Shown here: piece by piece, positions 56,216-64,000 of the stretch
Layout: every line of letters begins with the position of its first letter
Numbering within the stretch: position 1 is the first letter of the stretch
NCBI RefSeq assembly: GCF_035222375.1
Contig: NC_085889.1
Span: 124,001 to 188,000, forward strand
Origin: Podospora pseudocomata
Lineage: Eukaryota > Ascomycota > Sordariomycetes > Sordariales > Podosporaceae
Direction of reading: 5' to 3'
DNA length: 64,000 nt
Position numbers and translations under genes: made by a program
Notes under the pieces: generated by a model
The model's database searches: none
Seen by the model: the letters and a program-made list of their open reading frames with translations, nothing else
What the model was told of the DNA's origin: nothing

Positions 56216-57476
56216 ATGTCTGACAAAGTCTACCGCGCGAGCACCACGGCGCCCGTCAACATTGCCGTCGTCAAGTCGGTCCTCCCCATACCAGTCCCTC
56301 CCCCTTTGTCTAACAGCAGCAACACTAACACTCCAGCCCAACACCAGGTACTGGGGCAAGCGTGATGCCAAACTCAACCTCCCCACAAACAGCTCTCTGA
56401 GCGTCACCCTCTCTCAAGCCGACCTTCGTACCCTGACGACGGCCTCATGCTCTGCCTCGTTTTCTGCCAGCGAAGGCGACTCCCTCCTTCTCAACGGCGA
56501 GCCATCCGATATTTCGGGTGCCCGAACCCAAGCATGCCTCCGTGAACTGCGCTCTCGCCGCGCCGCCCTCGAAGCTGCCGATCCCTCCCTCCCTAAGCTT
56601 TCCACCTACCCCCTCCGCCTCGTCTCCGAGAACAACTTCCCCACCGCCGCCGGTCTGGCCTCCTCGGCCGCTGGCTTCGCTGCCCTTGTTCGCGCCATCG
56701 CCAACCTCTACGAGCTCCCAGCCTCCCCCTCCGAGTTGAGCTTGATCGCCCGCCAAGGCTCTGGCTCTGCTTGCCGCAGTCTCTTTGGTGGTTATGTTGC
56801 CTGGAGAATGGGCGACAAGGCTGATGGCACCGACTCGATGGCCGATCAAGTTGCCGAGGCCTCGCACTGGCCCGACATGCGCGCCTTGGTTTTGGTTGTC
56901 TCTGCTGCCAAGAAGGGCGTCAGCTCTAGCTCTGGTATGCAGCAGACAGTTGCTACCTCTGGCCTCTTCCGCGAGCGCATCGCCACCGTTGTGCCCGAGA
57001 ACATGGCCATCATGGAGAAGGCGATCGCCGAAAAGGACTTTGAGAAGTTCGCCGAGGTCACCATGAGGGATAGCAACTCGTTCCATGCTACCTGCGCTGA
57101 CACATATCCGCCCATCTTCTACATGAACGATGTTTCGAGAGCCGCCATCCGGGCTGTGGAGGCCATCAACGAGAAGGCTGGCAAGAGTGTGGCGGCGTAC
57201 ACCTTCGACGCCGGCCCGAACGCTGTCATCTACTACCAGGAGAAGGACACGGAAGCTGTTGTGGGCACGTTCTACCATGTTCTCCAGGGTGCGGATATCG
57301 GCGGGTGGAAGAGTGCGGACATCAAGGGTCTCAAGCCCACCATCTCGCTTGATGAGAATGTTGCTGGCCTGTTGAAGGCCGGTGTTAGCCGGGTTATCAT
57401 GACGGGTGTCGGCGAGGGGCCGGTCAAGACAGACGAGTTTCTTGTTGCTGAGGACGGAACTCCGGCGAAAAGGTGA
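56216..57476 (+). CDS. MVD1: Mevalonate diphosphate decarboxylase
   Basis: Two exons: 56216-56274 and 56348-57476, with a 73-base intron beginning GTCGGT; 395 residues. The junction rebuilds the family entry NIAVVKYWGKRDAKLNLPTN. GHMP-kinase signatures are NNFPTAAGLASSAAGFAALV (ATP/phosphate loop and catalytic region) and RQGSGSACRSLFGGYVAW, and DSNSFHATCADTYPPIFY is also diagnostic. The enzyme converts mevalonate 5-diphosphate to isopentenyl diphosphate with ATP, feeding ergosterol, dolichol and carotenoid synthesis. It is cytosolic, with no targeting signal. The length matches fungal Mvd1 (about 395-400). The 5' splice site GTCGGT is weaker than the GTRNGT consensus used by most introns in this window. 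Confidence 0.96.
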
Positions 57477-58030
57477 TTTTGTCAGATGTTGGGTTAGATT
57501 TTGTGTTTGATGTTGTTAGCTGGATATACCACGATGCCATTAGCGCCTGTAATACATCTAGATGCTCGGGTTCTCAGAAAGGGCCCGGATTCTCTATTCT
57601 TGATCATCAAACTTGGGGAGCACATGTCTGCAGTCAATAGCAATGCTGTGCTCTGTCAGCAAGGGGCTGTTGAGAAGGGTCAGGGTCCGATAAGCTGCTG
57701 GTGGGAAACGAGAAGCTCATACCCCTGGCCCGCGTTACGTCAGAAGCGCCCCGACCGCAATCGTTCACTGCGCTCGGCGCGCGCCAAGCCTGTTCCTGTG
57801 CTGCTGGCACCTGTGCCTCATCTCGGACCTGGGGTGGATGGACGTTTTGATGATTGCAGAGCAGGTTCGAACACGAGACGCAAAACGTCGAATAAGCACA
57901 AGAGCTACCGCGACATCCATACCACATCTGATGCACCAGCGTTGAACGAGCCAAAGTTACCGTACCCATCCACCTAAGCCACCCGTGACCACGAAAGCCA
58001 CCCACGCACCTCAACGGGGGGAAGGTCGCG
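57477..58030. other. Intergenic region, no gene seen
   Basis: The spacer between two plus-strand genes. CGCTCGGCGCGCGCC near 57773 is GC-rich. No RNA gene recognised. Confidence 0.45.
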
Positions 58031-59523
58031 ATGAGCTCCGGTAAAACATGCTACGACATAGACCCAGCAGGCGACGTGCTCTGCACTTATACAGGCGATG
58101 GTCAAAAAGAGCCCTTCTTAGCCGTCGGTTTTCCCTTCCTACGTTCAGTCCCCTTTGCGCCCTTCCCGTCCGATCTCGACTAATTTCCCCCCTTGTTGGT
58201 ATTATCAGACTAAAACCGTCGTCCCAACCGCCAAAGCCCTCCTCTACGCCTTCTTGCCAGCCGGATATCCCCACACCGTCACGACCGACTATCTACCGTA
58301 CCAGACCTACGACTCCCTCCAGGCGTTTGCCTCGTCCATCACGTCGTTGCTGGCCTCCCGCGCCGTGTTGGAAGGGTTGGGGGTAGGGAGCAGCGAAGCC
58401 TCCCCCACGGGCGCGCTCATTCTCAAGATCACGGGCGATACCATTTCGAGGATAGCGACGATATTGTTTGCCCACCGCATGGGCCAGGCGATAGAGCCGG
58501 AATGTAAATTCTACCGGTTCCTGGCCGACATCTTTAACGATGCGGCTCAGTTTTTGGATCTGTTGACTCCGGCCCTGCCGTACCTGCCGAAGCTGGGGGT
58601 GATTGTCTCGGCGGGGGTGCTGAGGAGTCTCTGTGGTGTGGCGGCGAACGCGAGCAAGGCTAGTCTTTCGGCACACTTTGCTGTCACGGGGAACCTGGCC
58701 GAGCTCAACGCCAAGGAGGCGTCGCAGGAAACTGTGGTGTCGCTGTTGGGCATGCTGGTGGGGAGTCTGGTGGTGAGGTTGGTGGAGGATAAGCACAAGG
58801 TCTGGGGGCTGATGATCATCCTTGCGGGTTGCCATTTGGCCATGAATTACCGGGCTGTCAGGGCGGTGAGGATGACGAGCCTGAACAGGCAGAGGGCGAC
58901 GATTGTGTTTAGGGAGTGGTTGGAGAGCGGGACCGTGTTGAACCCGGCGCAGGTGTCGCAGAGGGAGAGCATCTTGATGAACGGGAGGGGGGAGCTGAGC
59001 AGCAAGACGGGGGACTACACCGGGTTTTGTGACTTTGCGACATACGGAGAACTTAAGGGGTGGAACCCGAGGGGGTATCACAGGTATGATCTGGAGACCA
59101 AGACGTATTTTATGGGAATATGGCATCGCGGCGGGTACTTCTACATGAAAATTGCCCTAAAGGAAGCTGTCAAGAGTCCGCTGGCGGCTTGGTTCGATGC
59201 CGTCAACCACGCTTATCACTTTGGATCCGCCTTCAAGGATGGACTGGAGAGCCATTACGAGAGCGAGAAGCCTTTGGGATACGTGGATGAGGAGCAGAAG
59301 GAGTCAATATTTGCAGCTCTCGGGGCCGCTGGGTGGGATTTGGAAGCAAACGCGCTGGAGACGAGGTTACCAGTAAGGGTACGAGTTGGGGATAAGAAAG
59401 GTCAGTTTACATCTTGGACTCGGGACCGCTCATGATTTTTTTGATTGACATACCCCTCCAGGCACACCGGAAAAGGAGGGGCTTTTGCGGCACCCCGGGC
59501 ATCAAGAGTCAAAACATGATTGA
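58031..59523 (+). CDS. RUS (root UV-B sensitive)/DUF647 family membrane protein
   Basis: Three exons: 58031-58123, 58209-59400 and 59462-59523; 448 residues. The first intron (GTCGGT...TCAG, branch CGACTAAT) and the last (GTCAGT...CCAG, branch TTGACAT) keep frame. If the last is retained, the protein ends 17 residues later at 59435. DUF647 marks: FLPAGYPHTVTTDYLPYQ, LQAFASSITSLLASRAVLEG, ISRIATILFAHRMGQ, CKFYRFLADIFNDAAQFLDL and LGVIVSAGVLRSLCGVAAN (membrane helices). Members occur across eukaryotes and act at organelle membranes; the biochemical role is not settled, and plant RUS1/RUS2 affect vitamin B6 and auxin responses. The fungal role is unknown. It is convergent with the heme lyase gene. 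Confidence 0.9.
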
Positions 59524-59775
59524 GCTCATCTTGGACAGCTGCAGAAAAATGCCGTCTGGAATACAGGACTGGAAATAGATAAGACAGTTGTACACCATTA
59601 GAGATACCACGCAGCCTCAAACTGCACCTAACGATTGATTTCATTTTACTTTTTTGACCCAAACGCCACCCTCACGATACTCCGTTCCCTCTTGAACGTA
59701 TAATATACACAGCTTTTACACAGACCAGAAGCGAGCAGGGATTTTTGTCATTCTCTTCATCTCTCTAGGTGGGTT

Positions 59776-60717
59776 TTAAGCCAGCCCAGTAGCCCTTAGC
59801 GCCCTCATCTTGACACCCTCCCAGGTGTTGAGCTTCGGCCTGACATCCAGGTAAAAGTTCAGCTTCCCTCCACCTGACGTATCCCGCCCCGAGTAAAAGT
59901 CAATCACGTATTCCACCTTTGTTCCGCACCTGTCCACGATCCAATCGTGCCTGTCAAACGGCGCTGTATACCCCAGCAGAGTGTTGATCCTCGCCTTGGG
60001 CGTCATTTTCCCCTTTTCTCCCGCAAACGAGTACAACCTTGGACCGCCGCAGGATTTCGAGTCGTAGTGGGCCTCCCACTTCAGAATCTCAGCCCAGGCG
60101 CGCTCGTTGACGGCGTTGTGGATGGGCACAACAGTTTTCATGTCCTTCGCCTGGGCCGAGGTGAAGCCTTTCCTCCTCATGGCCTCGAAAAACTGCTTTT
60201 CTGATGGGTAGATCCAATGGCCCGACTCAGACGTGCCGGTTTCCTGCTCGCTATTCTGGGGACAGGCGGATGGACCTGTGTCTCTGGACCGGGGGATAGA
60301 GGAAACTTCACGGACCTCGTCGAGGACAGAGGCGCGGGGCTTTAGCGGGGTTGTGGAGGCGGACTCTGTCGAGGTGGGGGAAGAGAAGGAGGGGAGGCGC
60401 AGCCATGATGTCCACGAGGAAGACTGCTGTGGTTGTTGCGGCTGTGTGGAGGGTTCTGGTACTGGTGGTCTTGACTTGTTGCTGGCATTCTGTGCTGCTT
60501 CCTCCTTTGCCCTCGCCTGCTGCATCCACAGCTCGCGGGTTTTATGGTCGACTGGGCACTTCTCCTCAGCGCCAGCGTTTGCGCCGGGAGCTCCGGCTTC
60601 TCTCATCCTGGCGGTGTTTGGTGTGTTTGATGATGGTGTCCCTCCACTCGGGTCGTTCTCTCCTGCCTTTACCACGTCTTTACCAACTAAAACTGTATCG
60701 ACAAACTCGTGGTGCAT
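59776..60717 (-). CDS. Mitochondrial holocytochrome-c-type synthase (cytochrome c or c1 heme lyase)
   Basis: An intron-less frame of 313 residues from ATG 60717; an upstream exon cannot be excluded. The heme-regulatory motif CPVDHKTRELW is at 54-64, and the family core follows: HWIYPSEKQFFEAMRRKGF, MKTVVPIHNAVNERAWAEIL, SCGGPRLYSFAGEKGKM, ARINTLLGYTAPFDRHDWIV, DRCGTKVEYVIDFY and LNFYLDVRPKLNTWEGVKMR. The enzyme attaches heme covalently to apocytochrome in the intermembrane space without needing a cleaved presequence. A single CPV motif recalls yeast CYT2 (c1 lyase), while CYC3-type enzymes often carry two; the long Ser/Pro-rich linker (about 80-140) is unhelpful. The two types cannot be separated by eye. 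Confidence 0.92.
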   Translation of the reverse strand: MHHEFVDTVLVGKDVVKAGENDPSGGTPSSNTPNTARMREAGAPGANAGAEEKCPVDHKTRELWMQQARAKEEAAQNASNKSRPPVPEPSTQPQQPQQSSSWTSWLRLPSFSSPTSTESASTTPLKPRASVLDEVREVSSIPRSRDTGPSACPQNSEQETGTSESGHWIYPSEKQFFEAMRRKGFTSAQAKDMKTVVPIHNAVNERAWAEILKWEAHYDSKSCGGPRLYSFAGEKGKMTPKARINTLLGYTAPFDRHDWIVDRCGTKVEYVIDFYSGRDTSGGGKLNFYLDVRPKLNTWEGVKMRALRATGLA

Positions 60718-61784
60718 TCTGTGTGCATAATTATTCCGGGAATCGTTTCTTCGAGGGTCAGGTGGAGACTCGGGGAGTATCGCGAGGCTTCGTGCGCGGC
60801 GGTCTTATTTATGTATGGTCGCAAAGGGTTGAAGTCAGCACGACGGAGCTGCGACGTCAGTAGGGGGTCAAGCATGGAGCTTGGACTTGAGGTTGAACAG
60901 TGAGTCGCAAAAGAGGTCACAAGATGTATCATGGAACTTTGACTCGCCCGCCCCTGCTGGGTGGATATTTTTAATTCAGCAGCTGTCGCGACCCGTGGTG
61001 CCGGATCGGCCTCTGGTTGGCCAGCTGGCAGGTCCCAGTTTCGAACACCAACCTCAGACGATGCTACAGTGAAACAAACATTCTGCTTTTATTGAAGCAT
61101 TTTCTGGTTTTCCATGTGTATTGGAGTTTTCATGTTACATATCGCGATATCCTACTTTGACACCGGCTCAGCCGGAGCCCCATTCCCTGCTTCAAGTTTC
61201 AAGAACGGTGGAGTGGGAGTTTGAAATGTTTTTCATTTCTTTTTGCCTATCAATGCTGAACATGATCTGTCAGGGTGAAGCCTGAGCCAGCTGTTTTGCC
61301 TGTTGAGGTCCCATATCATCGAACCAAAAACACCTTTGGATACTACTCCAGCGGGGGTTCTGATCGATCCATCTTGCCACTTCCCATCCCCAATCTCCAG
61401 TCCACCACATACATCGAGGCACTTTCGTGCCCTGCACCAAAAAAGTGCAATGCGCCTATAAACAAAAGAAAGGCCGCCGCCGCCCTCTCTTCCACGAAAG
61501 AGCGTTATGCGGGCGTGCCATGCTGATCCCAGTGTTTTGATGTCCTGTAAACCCACCGCCCATGCCTATGCTTTTCCGCGGCGTCCATGGTTTTGTATTC
61601 GCCTCTCTGGCGTATGTCATACCTTATCCGGGTATCATGACATCTAGTTGAAAAAAGTGAAAAAAGGTTCCCTTCGAAACTCGTGGGGAAGTGGTGTGTG
61701 ATGGTGCGGGAAGAGGTAAAGTTGAAGCACATCCACTCTAGGGGAGTGTGCCTACATGTGGTTAAGAGTCGGCAGTGATGATGC
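60718..61784. other. Intergenic region of 1.1 kb, no gene seen
   Basis: The promoter of the heme lyase gene and the 3' UTR of KGD4. A/T-rich near 61080-61150. Short frames without motifs. Confidence 0.45.
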
Positions 61785-62266
61785 TCAGGCCCAGGCCGCG
61801 GCACCGCCGGTCTCAATGGCCTCAATCTCGTCAGCGGTCAAGGGGACACGGTGGAAGCGGGCCGGGAGATCATTGCGGTCGAAGTAGACACCGGAGGGGG
61901 GAGCAACCGAGCCAAGAGCAGCACCGGCATTGCCGCCAATACCGGCGTCGGCGCGGATGGTCTTGCGGAGGGGACCAAACTGCTGGGCGTGGTCACGGTA
62001 GGCGCTAAACGAGGTGTGGGCGGAACCGTTGGTGAAGGAAGCCGGAAGGGAGTTGGTTGGAGAAGCGGGGTGGGGGCGGGGAGTGTGGTCAATGGAGACT
62101 GTGCCAAGAATACGAGGTTAGCATGCGAAGCGTTCAAATGGCTCAATTCCAACGTCGTCGTCATGGACCCGGACTCACCTGGGATAGTCCGCTTGCCGAG
62201 GAACTTGATGGAGGGAGTACGCTCGGCGTGCTGAGCAGCCTGGCGAAGAACTCTGGTGGCAAACAT
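61785..62266 (-). CDS. KGD4: 2-oxoglutarate dehydrogenase adaptor Kgd4 (YMR31/MRPS36 family)
   Basis: Two exons: 62266-62179 and 62098-61785, with an 80-base intron; 133 residues. The N-terminus MFATRVLRQAAQHAERTP is a mitochondrial presequence, followed by SIKFLGKRTIP and, across the junction, VSIDHTPRPHPASP, which is the PHP-type motif that binds E3. The C-terminus has YFDRNDLPARFHRVPLTADE then IEAIETGGA, shared with Neurospora YMR-31. The protein tethers the dihydrolipoamide dehydrogenase (E3) to the E1/E2 core of 2-oxoglutarate dehydrogenase in the matrix. It was formerly described as a mitoribosomal subunit (MRPS36). A short glycine/alanine spacer (GIGGNAGAALG) is usual for filamentous fungi. 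Confidence 0.92.
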
Positions 62267-63868
62267 TTTGATATGGGTTGGTTGGTTGTAGTAGTATAGT
62301 CGGGGAAGCTCCGGTCGTTCCGCTCAGTGAGTGCTCCTCGCTGTGGGTGGTTTGTCGGGGTGGTTGCTGGATGCTGGATGCTGGATGCTGGAATGGGCAG
62401 TATATAGACGGGTCGAGCGAGGAGACGTGAGCGAAGACGATCGGGGGACTTGAGGATGGAAGGAAGATGGATGGAGGGCATGAGAGTTAAATGGGCTTTT
62501 TCACAAGCTCCCGAATTTGCAGCCTCCAGAAAGGGCTCCCCACGGATCTGGGTGCGACAGCCAATCAGCAACAGCCCTCACCAACTGCTGGCCATGGAAC
62601 CCCGAAGTCCGGAGTGGGAAAAAACCACGCCATTGCCTGTTGCCCAGCGCTGCATCCCACGCCGGCCCTTCCTTTGCAGGGCCGCAGCGCCCTTCCACCC
62701 CTCCAACACGACCCCACTCCACCCGTTTCTTCCCGCTGCAACACCACCTGGGCTACTACGTACAATGGGCAACTGGAACTGCGACTGCTCCCCAACGAGG
62801 CAACTGTCCATGTGAACCTACCTACTCAATCATCCCCTCGGCATGCCCCGGCATCCATCCTCCTCACGACTCCCCGGGACTTCTACGAAATTGTTGAATC
62901 TACGGTAGGTTTGGATGTTTGCTCTGTGGTCGGCGCCCATGATGTGACCAGAACACTAACTGCCCCAACCAACCCCACTCTTATCGCGTTGATAATGCCA
63001 AATGGTAAAATGCTGATGGTCGATCATAGAGAAGACCAGACGAGCTAGGGGGAACGGACACGGAGTGACAGGGGAGGGCACCAGCTTCCCCGCGCTCCCA
63101 ATTCAAGATGGTGTTGACTCCATGAGGTGATTTTGGGTTGGGTGTCAATGAACCATGCCCCCCGCCCTGCTCTAGCGGCCCTCTCTTGCCTGCCCGCCTG
63201 GGAGCCAATGTCCGCTCCTCGGCCAGAAGAGACCAAGATCGCATGTTCCAAGACTGGGGGAGCACGACGTGAAACTTGCATGTGCGGGTGTCATCTACCG
63301 TCGTGCATGTGAAGGCGAGCCCAGCCATGCATGCACTGGGATCTCCAAGTGGCTCTCAGCTTTCTCAAGTGCTTCTCTGTCCATTTCCATCCTCGTCCCA
63401 TGTTTCCTTGACCCCCACCTACCTTTCTCCTCACAGGCACACCCAAAACACGCAATTCTTGGTGGAGGATGAGGTGCTGGTTGGCACCATCTCTTCAGAC
63501 GCTTCTGGCCATTGGTCACGGTATTGCCACTATCTACACCACGGACCTTGGGTAGTAGCAGTTTGTCAAGTCTATCGAGCAATAAAAACCGGCATTATTC
63601 ACCCGGCTTATACGGGCTCTTTTACCCATTTCGTTTACTCCACCAGCGTTCCGAGATCTCGCGCATCTCACTGGAGATGGGGCATGCCGTTGTGAGTGGA
63701 TATGAGCAACAACCGGCCCGAGCAGTCCGCAGGGTTGATTCCTGTCTTGTGTCCACTTCCGTTACGTCAAGCTTCAGAATGAGGCTGGGCAAGAAACCAA
63801 AACCCTAGCCCTAGCTTTTTGTCTTCAAATATTGTTGTTGCCAGCCATCCACACCAACAACAACTAGG
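62267..63868. other. Intergenic region of 1.6 kb, no gene seen
   Basis: The promoter of KGD4 and the 5' flank of tRNA-Ile. The longest plus-strand open frame (62491-63048) has no motif or plausible start context and is not called. AACCTACCTACTC occurs near 62815. Confidence 0.45.
62366..62392. repeat. GCTGGAT heptanucleotide tandem repeat
   Basis: Three full GCTGGAT units and a partial one, about 100 bases upstream of the KGD4 start codon. Confidence 0.85.
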
Positions 63869-63964
63869 GCCCGATTAGCTCAGCTGGTTAGAGCGTCGTA
63901 CTAATATAACCTCCAGTTATAAGAAGTCATGCGAAGGTCAACAGTTCAATCCTGTTATTGGGCA
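63869..63964 (+). tRNA. tRNA-Ile(AAT) with a 22-base intron
   Basis: The mature part is identical to the gene at 55050-55147 (acceptor GCCCGAT/ATTGGGC, anticodon AAT, T arm AACAG-TTCAATC-CTGTT). The intron (63907-63928) sits after position 37 at the same place but differs in sequence and is two bases shorter. Confidence 0.93.
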
Positions 63965-64000
63965 GCTCCATTCTTTTAGCTCCTATCAGGGTCTTGCAAC

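Noticed and set aside
56445-57278. A 277-codon open frame on the minus strand
   Set aside because: Antisense to mevalonate diphosphate decarboxylase.
57840-57900. A GGTTCGAAC string resembling a tRNA T arm
   Set aside because: No acceptor stem, D arm or anticodon stem could be found around it.
62491-63048. A 185-codon plus-strand open frame upstream of tRNA-Ile
   Set aside because: Low complexity, no homologous motif, and competing frames of similar length in the same stretch.

Overview
The window is nuclear DNA from a filamentous ascomycete (Pezizomycotina, most likely a sordariomycete). The signs are short GT-AG introns of about 47 to 110 bases with CTRAC-like branch points, dense genes on both strands, GPI-anchored cell-wall enzymes, a full-length alpha-1,3-glucan synthase, an ENA-type sodium ATPase, fungal L-amino-acid oxidase and OPT transporter genes, and recurrent intergenic TACCTACC/GGTAGGTA motifs. 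About 25 protein-coding loci and two intron-bearing tRNA-Ile(AAT) genes can be supported. No CRISPR array, IS element, rRNA or intact transposon was seen. All exon structures were worked out by eye from splice signals and reading frame, without transcripts.

Layout. 0-13 kb: the end of an Arp2/3 subunit gene, TRM6 (tRNA m1A58), a GPI-type secreted protein, a GH76 Dfg5/Dcw1-type mannanase, a small secreted protein, a membrane protein whose frame does not resolve cleanly, and a secreted L-amino-acid oxidase. 14-30 kb: an MFS transporter, then a cell-wall alpha-glucan module in which a GPI-type GH13 alpha-amylase and a 2,390-residue alpha-1,3-glucan synthase diverge from a 2.5 kb control region. 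30-38 kb: a BNR/sialidase-like protein, an aspartic protease, a decayed locus with a duplicated domain and heptad repeats, and a hemerythrin-domain protein. 38-46 kb: an OPT oligopeptide transporter and an ENA-type P-type ATPase. 46-52 kb: a LaeA-like methyltransferase, a cytochrome P450 and an aldo/keto reductase, which look like tailoring enzymes with no backbone enzyme. 52-55 kb: a secretory prolyl-4-hydroxylase-like 2OG-Fe(II) oxygenase diverging from an HDEL-tagged, CxxC-less PDI-like protein. 55-64 kb: tRNA-Ile, mevalonate diphosphate decarboxylase, a RUS/DUF647 protein, a cytochrome c/c1 heme lyase, the KGD4/YMR31 subunit of 2-oxoglutarate dehydrogenase, and a second tRNA-Ile.

The most interesting item is the 52.4-54.9 kb pair. 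A signal-peptide-bearing P4H-like hydroxylase and a redox-dead PDI-like protein share a 375-base intergenic region. This recalls the animal prolyl-4-hydroxylase alpha/PDI complex, in which the PDI subunit acts without its redox activity. It is a hypothesis from gene order, targeting signals and motifs only. The alpha-glucan module and the orphan tailoring cluster are the next most informative neighbourhoods.
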